Source of the DNA: JAJYQH01 sp036261615
Lineage (GTDB): Bacteria > Actinomycetota > Actinomycetes > Propionibacteriales > Propionibacteriaceae
DNA: 64,000 nucleotides
Reading direction: 5' to 3'
NCBI GenBank assembly: GCA_036261615.1
Contig: DATAKK010000014.1
Coordinates: 4,340 to 68,339 of the forward strand
This document shows positions 51,886 to 60,960 of this stretch, piece by piece (position 1 is the stretch's first letter; each line of letters starts with the position of its first letter). Position numbers and translations under genes: made by a program. The notes under the pieces were generated by a model. It worked only from the letters and a program-made list of their open reading frames with translations. It ran no database searches and was not told where the DNA came from.

Positions 51886-52926
51886 ATGTCGGTGAAGCGG
51901 GCGACGATCTACGAGGTTGCCGCGCTCGCCGGGGTGTCACATCAGACGGTGTCCCGCTACCTGCGCCACAACGGGGGGCTGAAGCCGGCCACCGCGAGCA
52001 AGGTGGAGAAGGCCATCGAGGAGTTGAACTACCGGCCCAACCTCATCGCCCGCTCGATGCGCACCCGGCGCACCGGACGGATCGCCATCCTGCTGCCCGC
52101 GGCGACCATCAGCCTCCCGCTGCGCGTGATGGCGGCTGCTGCGGGGGCCGCCCACGCGGCCGGGTACGCGCTCGACATGCTCGGCCTGGAGGGCTCGGGC
52201 GAGGAGCGGGTGGCTCGAGCGGCCGAGATGGCGGAGTCCGGGCAGTTCGAGGGCATCCTCGCGCTGGCCTCGCTCGGCGCCAGTCCCCGCGCGAACCTCG
52301 ACGTGCCGCTCGTCGTCGTCTCCGACTACGACGAGGAACTCCGCGGGCTCGGGGCACTCGCCGACGGCGCCGCCTGCGGTGAGGTCGTCCGGACGCTCGC
52401 CGCCCTGGGCCACGAGCACCTGCTCTACCTGGCGGGCCCCGACGACTACCCCTCGGCCCGGAACCGGCGCAACGCCTTCACCGAGACCGTCGGCGACCTC
52501 GGACTCCACGGCACCGTGATGGACGGCGGCTGGCGCGGTGATTCGGGGTACCAGGCGATCATGTCCCTGCCCGCGGACACCCCGATCACCGCCGTCGTCG
52601 CCGCGAACGACTATGTGGCCACCGGCGCCATCCAGGCGGCGCTGCGGCGCGGATGGAGGGTGCCCGACGATCTCAGCGTGTTCGGGTGGGACGACAAGGA
52701 GCTCTGCCGCTACACGACGCCCTCGCTGTCCACCGTCGCGGTCGACCGCGAACGCCAGGGCCGGGAGGGCATGGAACGCCTCATCGCGCTCATCCGCCAC
52801 GAGGAACCCCCGGCGCCCGATCCGACGTCGCTCCACACGGTCATCGTCCGCGAGTCGGTGGGACCCGCGCGAGCCCACCGCCTCGCCCCGGGCCCCGAGG
52901 ACGCCGGCCAACTCACCTCCGCCTGA
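51886..52926 (+). CDS. LacI family transcriptional regulator
   Basis: This 346-residue repressor has the N-terminal helix-turn-helix TIYEVAALAGVSHQTVSRYL, hinge helix NYRPNLIARSMRTRRTG and a periplasmic-binding-like effector domain ending in the last strand TVIVRESVG. GAGAGGGA precedes the ATG. It faces the importer operon across two identical palindromes, so it probably represses that operon and is released by a sugar or sugar derivative. Confidence 0.92.
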   Translation: MSVKRATIYEVAALAGVSHQTVSRYLRHNGGLKPATASKVEKAIEELNYRPNLIARSMRTRRTGRIAILLPAATISLPLRVMAAAAGAAHAAGYALDMLGLEGSGEERVARAAEMAESGQFEGILALASLGASPRANLDVPLVVVSDYDEELRGLGALADGAACGEVVRTLAALGHEHLLYLAGPDDYPSARNRRNAFTETVGDLGLHGTVMDGGWRGDSGYQAIMSLPADTPITAVVAANDYVATGAIQAALRRGWRVPDDLSVFGWDDKELCRYTTPSLSTVAVDRERQGREGMERLIALIRHEEPPAPDPTSLHTVIVRESVGPARAHRLAPGPEDAGQLTSA

Positions 52927-52941
52927 CCCGGCGGCGTCCGG

Positions 52942-54459
52942 TCAGCCGACGTCGACGGTGATCGTGTGCAGTCCGCTGGCGCCGTTGGGCACCGGGCTGG
53001 CCACCGTCTGGTCCTGCGGCTTGCCCTTCTCGTCGACCACCCGCACCTGCAGCTCGTGGCGGCCGGGAGCGGCCTCCCAGGTCCAGATCCACTGCCGCCA
53101 GTACTCGACGCCGACGTCGGGACCCAGGGTCGTGTCGACCCACGCGCCCCGATCGACGCGCACCTGCACCTTGCCGACGCCCACCCCGGGCGCCCACGCG
53201 GTGCCTCCGACGGTCACCGGGCTCTGCTTCACGCGGGAGCCGTCGCGGGGCACCTCGATCCGAGAGCCGGGCTTGATCGGCCCGTGGTCGGACCAGCCGC
53301 GCACCGTCCAGTACGCCTGCTGCGCCGCGAAGGTGGTCACCTCCATCTTGACCAGCCACTTCGTCGCCCCCACGAACCCGTAGAGACCCGGGGTGAGCAG
53401 CCGCACCGGGAAACCGTGCTCCGGAAGCAGCGCCGCGCCGTTCATCTCGTAGGCGACCAGCGCCTCGCGCTCGTCCGTGAGGGCCGTCAGCGGGGTGCTC
53501 ACCGTGAACCCGTCCACCGACGTCGACAGCACCATGTCCGCGCCAGATTGGACGCCGGCCCGCTTGAGCAGGTCGGACGTCCGTACCCCGAGCCACTGCG
53601 CCGCGCCGATGAGGTTGCCCCCCACCTCGTTCGAGACGCACTCCAGCATCACCGGCCGCTCGACGGCGTCCATCGCCAGCAACTCGTTCCACCCGATCGA
53701 GAACGGGTGGTCGACCATGCCGCCGATCGACAACCGCCAGCTGCTGACGTCGACCGAGGGGATGATGAGCGCCGTGTCGATGCGGTAGAAGCTGGACGCC
53801 GGCGTCACGAGCGGGCTGATCCCCGGCGCCTTCGTCTCCAGCCCGGCGGGAAGTGTGGGGAGCGGCCGGGCCGGGAGGGCGACCGGCTGCGGTCCGTCGC
53901 TGCGCCGGAGCCCCTGGCCGAAGAGGCCGCCGAGAACCCCGACGCTCCCCACGGCGAACACCAGCCGGAGCCAGTCCCTCCTCGCCACGCCCCCCTCCGC
54001 GTGCGCGGGGCTGACCGCCTCCGCGGCCCGGGTGAGCCCGAGCAGCGCCCACGCCGCCACGGCCAGCGTCACCAGCCCCGGCACCAGCCACAGCGTCTCT
54101 CGGGCGGATTCGGCGCTGGCGGCGGCCAGCGCGATCACCACCAGGACCACATCGCAGAACATCGCGGCGCGCATCGACCGTCGCGCGACCAGCCCGACCA
54201 GGGCGCCGAGGCCGAGGGTCACGAGGATCGCGCCCACCACCAGCACCGTCTTGTCCGCGGTGCCGAAGGTGTTGACCGCCCAGTCCTTCACCGGGCCGGG
54301 CGTCAGGTCGATGGCCCGCGTGGCGACCGCGACGACCGGCGACGACGACGGCGCGACGAGCGCGGCGAGGTGCCCGGCGCCGAGTCCCGCCGCCGTCGCG
54401 AGGACGCCGTTGAGCGCGGAGCGGCCCCGCGGCACCTCGTCGGGACGCCTCGTCGCCAT
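52942..54459 (-). CDS. Membrane-anchored molybdopterin enzyme, sulfite oxidase family
   Basis: This 505-residue protein has about four to five N-terminal membrane helices (about 15-160), then a twin-arginine-like ARRDWLRLVF, a further helix and the catalytic domain. MLECVSNEVGGNLIG carries the Cys molybdenum ligand of the sulfite oxidase fold. The C-terminal Mo-co dimerisation domain (VTVGGTAWAPGVGVGKVQV) follows. Such proteins are widespread in actinobacteria with unproven substrates. It lies 100 bases downstream of the formate/nitrite channel gene, same strand. Confidence 0.88.
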   Translation of the reverse strand: MATRRPDEVPRGRSALNGVLATAAGLGAGHLAALVAPSSSPVVAVATRAIDLTPGPVKDWAVNTFGTADKTVLVVGAILVTLGLGALVGLVARRSMRAAMFCDVVLVVIALAAASAESARETLWLVPGLVTLAVAAWALLGLTRAAEAVSPAHAEGGVARRDWLRLVFAVGSVGVLGGLFGQGLRRSDGPQPVALPARPLPTLPAGLETKAPGISPLVTPASSFYRIDTALIIPSVDVSSWRLSIGGMVDHPFSIGWNELLAMDAVERPVMLECVSNEVGGNLIGAAQWLGVRTSDLLKRAGVQSGADMVLSTSVDGFTVSTPLTALTDEREALVAYEMNGAALLPEHGFPVRLLTPGLYGFVGATKWLVKMEVTTFAAQQAYWTVRGWSDHGPIKPGSRIEVPRDGSRVKQSPVTVGGTAWAPGVGVGKVQVRVDRGAWVDTTLGPDVGVEYWRQWIWTWEAAPGRHELQVRVVDEKGKPQDQTVASPVPNGASGLHTITVDVG

Positions 54460-54559
54460 CTCTCACCGCCACTGGATCTCGCGCTGTGTCGTCGAGAGTA
54501 CCCGCGGTCACCAGGGGTGACGATCGTCGCATCGCGGGCGCGGGGACCCGCCGGTGCGC

Positions 54560-55453
54560 TCAGTCGAGCGTGCCCCTCTCGGCCGGGGTCCTGGCCGCCT
54601 CACCGGCGACGACGCCGGGTGCGGCGTCCACCCCGGAGAGCGGCGCGCCGGCCGCCGACCCGGGCAGGCCCTTGGCGTTCCCGTAGAGGTAGAAGTAGGC
54701 CCCTGCGACGAACACCCCCGCGCCCACGGCGTTGCCGAGGAACGCGAAGATCAGGTTGAGCACGGTGTCGCCGAGGGAGAGGCCTCCGGCCCCGACCATC
54801 ATCGCGGCGGGCAGGAAGAACATGTTGGCGACGACGTGATCGAACCCGAGGGCCACGAAGGCGGTGATCGGCGGGATGATCGCGAGGATCTTCCCGGACA
54901 CGCTGGTGGCGGCCAGGGCGGCCCAGACGGCCAGGCACACGAGCCAGTTGCAGCCGATCGCCCGGACGAACTGCTCCCAGTGCGTCTCGGTGATCCCCTT
55001 GCCGTGGGCGATCGCGGCCAGCCGGGCGAAGTTGATCGAGTCCTTCGCGAACAGGCCGGTCTGGTCGGCCAGCAGCCAGGCGACGAACACCGAGCCCACC
55101 AGGTTGCCGATGGTGACCCACAGCCAGTTGGCGGCGAGCTTGCCCACCGTCACCCGCTTGCTCAGCACGGCGATCGGCACGAGCATCATGTTCCCGGTGA
55201 GCAGGTCGGCGCCGGCGATGACGACGAGGATGAGGCCGAGGCTGAAGGTGAGCCCGGTCACCAGGGTGGTGATTCCGCCCCACGTCTTGGGGTCCAGGCC
55301 CGCCGACGTGACGGTGGCGATGAGGCCGCCGAAGGCGATGTAGGCGCCGGCGAGGAAGCCGGCGACGAGCGCTTTGGGGGGGCTCGCGTTCGCCTTCGTC
55401 TCACCGGATGCGATCGCAAGTTGGGTCATCTGTGCCGGGGTGTTGAACGACAT
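54560..55453 (-). CDS. Formate/nitrite transporter (FNT) family channel
   Basis: This 297-residue membrane protein has six helices and FNT family features: GAYIAFGGLIATV (helix 1), GADLLTGNMMLVPIAVLSK with the GNM/omega loop, CNWLVCLAVWAALAAT and GFDHVVANMFFLPAAMM near residue 206, with the central pore His208. It transports formate, nitrite or related small monovalent anions. A Gly/Ala-rich C-terminal tail follows. GAGAGGTGG lies just upstream of the ATG. Confidence 0.92.
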   Translation of the reverse strand: MSFNTPAQMTQLAIASGETKANASPPKALVAGFLAGAYIAFGGLIATVTSAGLDPKTWGGITTLVTGLTFSLGLILVVIAGADLLTGNMMLVPIAVLSKRVTVGKLAANWLWVTIGNLVGSVFVAWLLADQTGLFAKDSINFARLAAIAHGKGITETHWEQFVRAIGCNWLVCLAVWAALAATSVSGKILAIIPPITAFVALGFDHVVANMFFLPAAMMVGAGGLSLGDTVLNLIFAFLGNAVGAGVFVAGAYFYLYGNAKGLPGSAAGAPLSGVDAAPGVVAGEAARTPAERGTLD

Positions 55454-55830
55454 GGCCACCTCTCGAAGGTCCTGGATGCGGCGCACCGCAGCGCCGTACG
55501 TCAGCGCATCGCCCCCAGTGGGCGCGGCTTCAACCGGCGAACATACGCGGTGCCGGGTCTGCTGAACACCCCCCCGGGGATGGGGGACGAGACTCGCGCC
55601 GCTGCGGCGTCCGATCGGCAGCCGCGGGCTGGGTCGGCCGGCCGGGGACGACGAGGCGTTCGTGGCCGTCCTCCGGTGAGCCCCGGAACCGCGGGACCCT
55701 GCCCGAAAGGGTGTGCCGGGTGGCCTGGTTGATCATTTAACTAGCGGTGCGACGAAACCCCCGCTCCCCCGCCCCGTTCGCAATCCGACGGGCCCCGCGC
55801 TTGTCATGACGCAGTCCGAAAGAGGTATCG
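55454..55830. other. Intergenic region between the FNT gene and the symporter operon
   Basis: This 377-base gap between divergent genes holds no gene I can support. GCGAACATACGC (55537-55548) is one base different from the GCGAACGTACGC element clustered at 57792-57869. Around 55729-55745 the short AT-rich TTGATCATTTAACTAG is the least GC-rich patch nearby and may include the symporter operon's promoter. GAAAGAGG at 55819-55826 is the ribosome site for the next gene. Confidence 0.5.
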
Positions 55831-56121
55831 ATGTCCATCTCTCCGGCCCCCACCCGGGGTCCCGCCCGGCCGGCCCCCTACGTGATCTCCGGGATCCTCA
55901 TCACGCTCGGGATCGTGGTCCCGCTCCTGGTGCCCACCTACGCGCGATCCAACCCCGCGCTGATCGGCATCCCGTTCTTCTACTGGTACCAGATGCTCTG
56001 GGTCTTCGGGGACGCCGTGATCCTCTGGATCTGCTACGGCCTGATCACCCGGGAGGACCACCGCCGGCGGGACGCGGTGCGCGCCGCCGGCCCGGCGACG
56101 ACCGATGAGGGGGCCCGCTGA
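55831..56121 (+). CDS. DUF3311 family small membrane protein
   Basis: This 96-residue protein has two membrane helices (ISGILITLGIVVPLLVPTY and MLWVFGDAVILWICYGLI) joined by a loop with FFYWYQ, the DUF3311 pattern. These small proteins are usually encoded with sodium:solute symporters and may stabilise them. Its TGA overlaps the ATG of the symporter (TGATG). Confidence 0.88.
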   Translation: MSISPAPTRGPARPAPYVISGILITLGIVVPLLVPTYARSNPALIGIPFFYWYQMLWVFGDAVILWICYGLITREDHRRRDAVRAAGPATTDEGAR

Positions 56122-57773
56122 TGGGCTCCATCGGCGTGGCGAGGATCGTGCTCCTCGTCATCTTCGTGGGCGTCGCCGTCCTCGGGTTCTACGCCGCCAA
56201 GTGGCGGCAGGACCACCCCACGGGCGGCATGCGCACCCTCGACCAGTGGGGCCTCGGCAGCCGCGGGTTCGGCAGCTGGATCACCTGGTTCCTCCTCGGC
56301 GGCGACCTGTACACCGCCTACACGTTCATCGCGGTGCCCGCGGCGATGTGGAGCACCGGCGCTCTCTCGGGCTTCTTCGCCGTGCCCTACACGGTGGTGC
56401 TGTACCCGATTGTGTTCGTCCTCATGGCCCGGCTCTGGTCGGTGTCGCACCGGCACGGATACGTCACCCCCGCCGACTTCGTGGGGGGCCGCTACGGCAG
56501 CAAGCTGCTCTCCACCGCGGTCGCGGTGACCGGCATCGTCGCGACCATGCCCTACATCGCCCTGCAGCTCGTCGGCATCAAGTCCGTGCTGTCGGTGCTG
56601 CACGTGGGCGGCGGGTCCAACGCGTTCACCCGCGACCTGCCGTTGATCATCGCCTTCGCCGTGCTCGCGGCCTACACCTACACCGCCGGCCTCCGGGCGC
56701 CCGCGGTCATCGCGGTGGTCAAGGACCTGCTCATCTACATCTCGATCGTCGTCGCGATCGTCTACCTCCCCGCGCACATCGGCGGCTTCGGCAAGATCTT
56801 CGCGGCCGCCGGCGCGAAGATGTCCACGGTGAGCCCGGCCACCGGCAAGCCGATCGGATCGGTGATCCCCGGTGCGGCCACCTTCAACGCCTACTGGACG
56901 CTCGCGCTCGGCTCGGCGATGGCGCTGTTCATGTACCCGCACTCGATCACCGGCGTCCTCGCGACCAAGAGCCGCAACACCATCCGCCGCAACGCGGTCG
57001 TCCTGCCGGTCTACTCGCTGATGCTCGGCTTCCTCGCCCTGCTCGGCTACGTCGCCATCGCCGCGGGTACCAAGCCGATCGGCCTCGACGGCAAGGTGAA
57101 CCCGCAGCTCGTCGTGCCCCAGCTGTTCCTCGACCACTTCCCCGGCTGGTTCGCCGGCGTCGCCCTCGCAGCCATCGCCGTCGGAGCGCTCGTCCCCGCG
57201 GCGATCATGTCGATCGCGGCGTCCAACCTGTTCACGAGGAACATCTACCGCGACCTGTTCAAGCCGGCGGCGTCCCCGGGCGAGGAACTGCGCGTCTCGA
57301 AGCTCGTCTCGCTCATCGTCAAGCTCGGCGCCCTGCTGTTCGTCATCACCATGGACCAGTCGGCGGCGATCAACCTGCAGCTGCTCGGCGGCGTCTGGAT
57401 CCTGCAGACGTTCCCCGCGATCGTCGCCGGGCTGTACACCCGGGTGTTCCACCGCTGGGCGCTGTTCGTCGGCTGGGCGGCGGGAATCCTCTACGGGACG
57501 ATGGCGGCGTACAACGTCATCAACCCGGTGACGCACGCGCACTTCGGCGGCTCGATCGCGCCGTTCCCGTTCACGCACGTCCCCGTGTACATCGCGATCA
57601 GCGCCTTCGTCATCAACGTGGTCGTCAGTGCCGTGCTCAGCCTCGTCTTCCGCGCTCTCAAGGTGCCCGATGGCCGCGACGCGACCACGGCGTCCGACTA
57701 CGGAGCCGACGAGAACGACCCCCGCGTCCAGGCCAACCCGGAGCCCGAGGCGGACCTCCTCGAGCACGCGTAG
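56121..57773 (+). CDS. Sodium:solute symporter family protein (monocarboxylate-type)
   Basis: This 550-residue protein has about thirteen helices of the SSS family. Recognisable segments are GSRGFGSWITWFLLGGDLYTA, RHGYVTPADFVGGRYGSK, FMYPHSITGVLATKSRNTI and PAAIMSIAASNLFTRNIYRD, which match the symporters that carry acetate, propionate, pyruvate or lactate (MctP-like). The C-terminus is acidic. It is coupled to the DUF3311 gene, a common arrangement for this class. Confidence 0.9.
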   Translation: MGSIGVARIVLLVIFVGVAVLGFYAAKWRQDHPTGGMRTLDQWGLGSRGFGSWITWFLLGGDLYTAYTFIAVPAAMWSTGALSGFFAVPYTVVLYPIVFVLMARLWSVSHRHGYVTPADFVGGRYGSKLLSTAVAVTGIVATMPYIALQLVGIKSVLSVLHVGGGSNAFTRDLPLIIAFAVLAAYTYTAGLRAPAVIAVVKDLLIYISIVVAIVYLPAHIGGFGKIFAAAGAKMSTVSPATGKPIGSVIPGAATFNAYWTLALGSAMALFMYPHSITGVLATKSRNTIRRNAVVLPVYSLMLGFLALLGYVAIAAGTKPIGLDGKVNPQLVVPQLFLDHFPGWFAGVALAAIAVGALVPAAIMSIAASNLFTRNIYRDLFKPAASPGEELRVSKLVSLIVKLGALLFVITMDQSAAINLQLLGGVWILQTFPAIVAGLYTRVFHRWALFVGWAAGILYGTMAAYNVINPVTHAHFGGSIAPFPFTHVPVYIAISAFVINVVVSAVLSLVFRALKVPDGRDATTASDYGADENDPRVQANPEPEADLLEHA

Positions 57774-57791
57774 GCGAGCCCGGGGGCTCGA

Positions 57792-57869
57792 CCGGCGTAC
57801 GTTCTCTACTTTCGCGTACGTTCGCAAATCAGCAGCGAACGTACGCCGGAACGTCGCGAACGTACGCCG
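57792..57869. repeat. Cluster of four GCGTACGTTC-type elements forming nested hairpins
   Basis: CCGGCGTACGTTC (57792-57804) and GCGTACGTTCGC (57814-57825) face GCGAACGTACGCCGG (57835-57849) and GCGAACGTACGCCG (57856-57869). The inner pair forms a 12-base perfect stem with a nine-base loop (57814-57846); the outer pair can also form a 12-base stem. The array lies between convergent genes (symporter and PASTA lipoprotein) and could terminate both. A one-mismatch copy lies at 55537-55548. Confidence 0.75.
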
Positions 57870-57913
57870 TACTGGAGGCGGACGAGGCCCTCACGGCGCC
57901 GCGAACCCGGCTC

Positions 57914-58531
57914 TCAGGAATAGGGGCAGGGCTTCTGGGCGATCGGCCCCGACGTCGGGCCGGGGGTGCTGGTGGGATCGATGGGGTCGGCCCACAACAC
58001 CGTGATCTCCACCAGGGTGTTCCAGGCGGAGGGGCTGCCGCCCGGCGGGTCCTGGCTGTAGACGGTTCCGTTCGGGAGGCCGGCCACCGCCCCGCCACAC
58101 AGCACGAAGTACTTGTCGCCTGCGCTCTGGAGCCGGGACTTGGCCTGCGCGAAGGACAACCCGACGACATTCGGGACGGGCGGGCGGGACGCCGAGATGG
58201 TCGCGGTGGTGACCCGGGGCGGGGCTGACGACGTGGTCGAGGTTGAGTGCGACGCCGTGGAAACGAACGCCCTGGTCGTGGAGGTCGTCGACCCCGCAGG
58301 GGTGGCCCTCGGCTTCGTGGTGCTGGGCGTCGGGGACGGTGTGGCCTTGCGTTTCGGGGCCGATGAGGCGGGCCGCGGCTGCGGGCTCGGTGTGGCGGGC
58401 CCTGGTGGCGCGGTGGCCGGGGAGGTCGAAGAAACCTCCGGCTGTGCCTGGGTGACCTGATTGGTTCCGCAGCCGGCGGTGACGACGATGACCCCCAGGG
58501 CGAGGCCGGCGAATGAGGACAGCCGAGTCAT
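57914..58531 (-). CDS. PASTA-domain lipoprotein
   Basis: This 205-residue protein starts with a lipoprotein signal (LGVIVVTAGCG, lipidated Cys21), then a long Ser/Thr/Pro-rich extracellular linker (about 24-120). A single PASTA domain follows (VPNVVGLSFAQAKSRLQ to LVEITVLW). PASTA domains bind peptidoglycan fragments or beta-lactams; usually they are parts of kinases or penicillin-binding proteins, while single-PASTA lipoproteins are poorly studied. AAGGAG precedes the ATG. Confidence 0.85.
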   Translation of the reverse strand: MTRLSSFAGLALGVIVVTAGCGTNQVTQAQPEVSSTSPATAPPGPATPSPQPRPASSAPKRKATPSPTPSTTKPRATPAGSTTSTTRAFVSTASHSTSTTSSAPPRVTTATISASRPPVPNVVGLSFAQAKSRLQSAGDKYFVLCGGAVAGLPNGTVYSQDPPGGSPSAWNTLVEITVLWADPIDPTSTPGPTSGPIAQKPCPYS

Positions 58532-58617
58532 GATGCTCCTTGATTCCCGCAAGGGCAGCCTAGTGAATCCGCTTCCGGCAGGGCCGAGGTCCCGGCCGAC
58601 CCGCCGAGGCGACGCAT

Positions 58618-59235
58618 CTAGTCACCCAGCCCCCGGCGACCCGGTCCAGCAGCGCTCGTGGCCCTCACGTAGCGCTCGACCCGGCGATCCGGCACCAACC
58701 ACATCAGCGCCACCAGGGCATACGGGATCAGACCGAGCCAGGGCTGGACGAACGCCAGCCCGATCCCGACGAGATAGAGGACGGGCGAGAGCTTTCCCTT
58801 GACGTCCGAGCCGAGCACTGCACGGAGCGTCTCCCCCGACTCCGGCTGCCGCAGGATCGTCAACTGGAGGACGTAGTAGGCGATCGCCGCCGCCAGCAGG
58901 TTCACCCCGTAGACGACGGTGGGCGTCCGCGCGAGCCGGGTGTCGTCCATCCACGACGTCGTGAACGGGTAGAGCGACAGCCAGAACAACAGGTGCAGGT
59001 TCGCCCACATCACCGAGCCGGTGACTCGCTTGGCGATGTGGAACAGGTGGTGGTGGTTGTTCCAGTAGATGCCGATGTAGACGAAGCTGAGGAGGTAGGT
59101 CAGCAGACTCGGGCCGCTGGTGTGCCACAGATCCGAGAGGCGGGGTCCCGCGGGACCCTTCAACTCGAGGACCATCACGGTGATGATGATCGCGAGGACG
59201 CCGTCACTGAACGCCTCGAGCCGGTTGCTCTCCAC
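58618..59235 (-). CDS. TMEM175/DUF1211-type potassium channel-like protein
   Basis: This 205-residue protein opens with RLEAFSDGVLAIIITVMVLEL, the R-x3-F-S-D signature of TMEM175-type channels, and has about six helices in a single repeat. HHHLFHIAKRV follows helix 2. Prokaryotic members form tetrameric potassium channels. The GTG start is supported by a -10-like hexamer exactly six bases upstream and lack of a ribosome site. Confidence 0.88.
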   Translation of the reverse strand: MESNRLEAFSDGVLAIIITVMVLELKGPAGPRLSDLWHTSGPSLLTYLLSFVYIGIYWNNHHHLFHIAKRVTGSVMWANLHLLFWLSLYPFTTSWMDDTRLARTPTVVYGVNLLAAAIAYYVLQLTILRQPESGETLRAVLGSDVKGKLSPVLYLVGIGLAFVQPWLGLIPYALVALMWLVPDRRVERYVRATSAAGPGRRGLGD

Positions 59236-59247
59236 GGCGTCAGGCTA
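59236..59247 (-). promoter_or_regulatory. Leaderless -10 element for the TMEM175-type gene
   Basis: On the minus strand TAGCCT (plus coordinates 59242-59247) is followed by six bases and the GTG start at 59235. The hexamer is identical to that at 32279 and lies over the stop codon of the upstream VOC gene. Confidence 0.5.
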
Positions 59248-59961
59248 GCGAGGTGTCAGCAGGAAGAACTCACGCCCGTCCGGATCTGCCATGACCATGA
59301 CGCCCGCGTCCGCCTGGCCGGGGCCCACGCGCGTAGCTCCGAGTGCCACCAAACGACTGGCCTCCTCGTCCGGGTCACCATCGCCGGGGGCGAGCACGAA
59401 GCGGTGCCGGTTCTGCCACGTCGTGGCCATCCCCTCCTCGTCCCAGGAGACCTTCGGGCCGCCCTGGGGTGATTGGATCGCCGTTTGCAGACCCTGGTTC
59501 CACACCAGGGGCCATCCCAGCGCTTCCGCCCAGAAGTGTCCCGTCGTGCGCGACCCTGCGCACGTGACCTCGGCCATGAACCCGCAGTCGGCGAGGTACC
59601 CGTTCCCGGGCTCGATCACGCAGAACTCGTTGCCTTCGGGGTCGGCCAGCACGACATGACCCTCGTCCGGACGCTGGCCCACGTCGATGTGCCGGGCGCC
59701 CAGGCCGAGCGCCTTCGCCACCGTCTGCTCCTGGTCCTGCAGCGAGCTGCTCGTCAGATGGAAATGCCTCTCGTTCTGGCCGGACTTCTGCAGGTGGCTG
59801 GGCAGAAACTGAAATCCGAACCCGGTGTCATCAGCCGGCATCAGCGCCGCGCCACCAAGCGGTCCCGAGGCCGGCGCCCAGCCGAGCAGGTCAGCCCAGA
59901 ACTGGGCCAGTCGAGCCGGATCGGCTGACTCGACGCTCACTGCCACGAGCCGACACGTCAT
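59245..59961 (-). CDS. VOC superfamily (glyoxalase-like) two-domain protein
   Basis: This 238-residue protein has two VOC domains. The first opens CRLVAVSVESADPARLAQFW and closes with HVVLADPEGNEFCVIEP near 120; the second opens FMAEVTCAGSRTTGHFWAEA and ends VMVMADPDGREFFLLTP. The repeated D-P-x-G-x-E-F signature ends each domain. No substrate is known; related proteins give resistance to bleomycin-like drugs or act as dioxygenases. GGAGG lies nine bases before the chosen ATG; a GTG two codons earlier is possible. Confidence 0.85.
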   Translation of the reverse strand: MTCRLVAVSVESADPARLAQFWADLLGWAPASGPLGGAALMPADDTGFGFQFLPSHLQKSGQNERHFHLTSSSLQDQEQTVAKALGLGARHIDVGQRPDEGHVVLADPEGNEFCVIEPGNGYLADCGFMAEVTCAGSRTTGHFWAEALGWPLVWNQGLQTAIQSPQGGPKVSWDEEGMATTWQNRHRFVLAPGDGDPDEEASRLVALGATRVGPGQADAGVMVMADPDGREFFLLTPR

Positions 59962-60087
59962 CTCCACGAACCTCCGGTGCTTTCAGCGCAACGCACCACC
60001 CCGGGCGTTGCCACTACCCAGGGAACGTTAACGCGACCGCGCTGCCCCGCCAACCGAATTGCACCGCCACCGGCGGAGCTGACAAGG

Positions 60088-60129
60088 GTTCTTCGGGCCG
60101 GGCACCCCCGATGGCCGGGCCCGAAGAAC
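60088..60129 (-). terminator. Hairpin terminator downstream of the FxLYD-type gene
   Basis: GTTCTTCGGGCC (60088-60099) and GGCCCGAAGAAC (60118-60129) form a 12-base perfect stem with an 18-base loop. It begins 17 bases after the stop codon of the gene at 60146, reading on the minus strand. The rest of the gap to 59962 shows nothing else. Confidence 0.8.
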
Positions 60130-60145
60130 GCCTTCCGCGGGGGCG

Positions 60146-60784
60146 TCAGAAGCCGCTGATCTCCTTGAACCGCACCGTCGCGACGTCGCCGGGGTCCCCG
60201 TCGCAGATCGCCTCGAAGCGCCACTTGCCGTGGGCGTCGATGGTGTTCGTGTTCGCGATGCAGGTGCCGAGGTTCGCACCGTTCTTGTCGAGCACATCGA
60301 AGGTGATCTGGGCGTAGTTGGTGAGCGGCTTGTCGGAGTTGTTGCTCACGTAGCCCTTGACATAGACGCCGAACGGGTTCGACTTGTCGATCTTCCAGCC
60401 CTTGTCGAGCGTCAGCCGCTCGGTCGGCTTCGCCTGGGTCGTCCGGGTCTGCGACGCCTTCGGCCGGGTCGTGGACGCCGGTGCCTTCGCCTTCGCCGGC
60501 GCGGTGGGGCTGTCCGACGCCTGGGTGAGCGTCTGGGCGTCCTGCTGGTCGCTGGCGGTCGTGCTCGAGCCGTTGCCACCGAGGGCCTGGCTCGCGCCGA
60601 TGATGACGACGATGGCGACGGCCCAGACCCAGAAGCGCTTGAACCAGGGTTTGCGGGGCTTCACGGGCGGCTGCGGCGGGGCCGCGTAGAAGCCCGGCTG
60701 CTGACCCGGCATCGACGGCTGCTGGCCGGGGTACTGCGGGCCCGGGTACTGCTGTCCCGGGAACTGCGGGGGCTGGTTGCTCAT
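60146..60784 (-). CDS. Membrane-anchored FxLYD-type domain protein
   Basis: This 212-residue protein has a Pro/Gln/Gly-rich cytoplasmic N-terminus with PGQQYPG-type repeats, one membrane helix (WVWAVAIVVIIGASQALGG, about 51-70), a Thr/Ser/Lys-rich external linker and a C-terminal domain. GVYVKGYVSNNSDKPLTNYA near 140-160 and FEAICDGDPGDVATVRF fit the FxLYD beta-sandwich, seen in many actinobacterial surface proteins of unknown function. It is divergent from the kinase gene. Confidence 0.75.
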   Translation of the reverse strand: MSNQPPQFPGQQYPGPQYPGQQPSMPGQQPGFYAAPPQPPVKPRKPWFKRFWVWAVAIVVIIGASQALGGNGSSTTASDQQDAQTLTQASDSPTAPAKAKAPASTTRPKASQTRTTQAKPTERLTLDKGWKIDKSNPFGVYVKGYVSNNSDKPLTNYAQITFDVLDKNGANLGTCIANTNTIDAHGKWRFEAICDGDPGDVATVRFKEISGF

Positions 60785-60948
60785 TGAGGTCTCCTCACGG
60801 GTGGGGTTCGTTGCGTGCCGAACCAGCACACCGCGCTGACAAGGGACGCCGCATCGGCGGATCGGCTGTGGGGTGGTCGTCCGACTGGCTGGGATCCTGG
60901 AGCCGACGGATGACCGAACGGCCGAGGCGAAGTGTCCGAGCCCAGCCA

Positions 60949-60960
60949 TACGATGCGGCC
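60949..60960 (+). promoter_or_regulatory. Leaderless -10 element for the NarL-type kinase gene
   Basis: TACGAT (60949-60954) is followed by six bases (GCGGCC) and the ATG at 60961. The sequence TACGATGCGG is repeated before the response regulator gene at 62250. It supports the chosen start and implies a leaderless mRNA. Confidence 0.6.

Noticed and set aside
55530..55736. Small minus-strand reading frame in the FNT-symporter gap
   Set aside because: Arg/Pro-rich, no ribosome site, and overlaps the likely regulatory region.
57792..57869. LexA-like boxes
   Set aside because: The elements contain CGAAC and GTTCG half-sites but without the four-base spacing of an SOS box, so they were treated as hairpin repeats.
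57792..57869. CRISPR array
   Set aside because: Only four short units in mixed orientation, no uniform spacers and no cas genes anywhere in the window.
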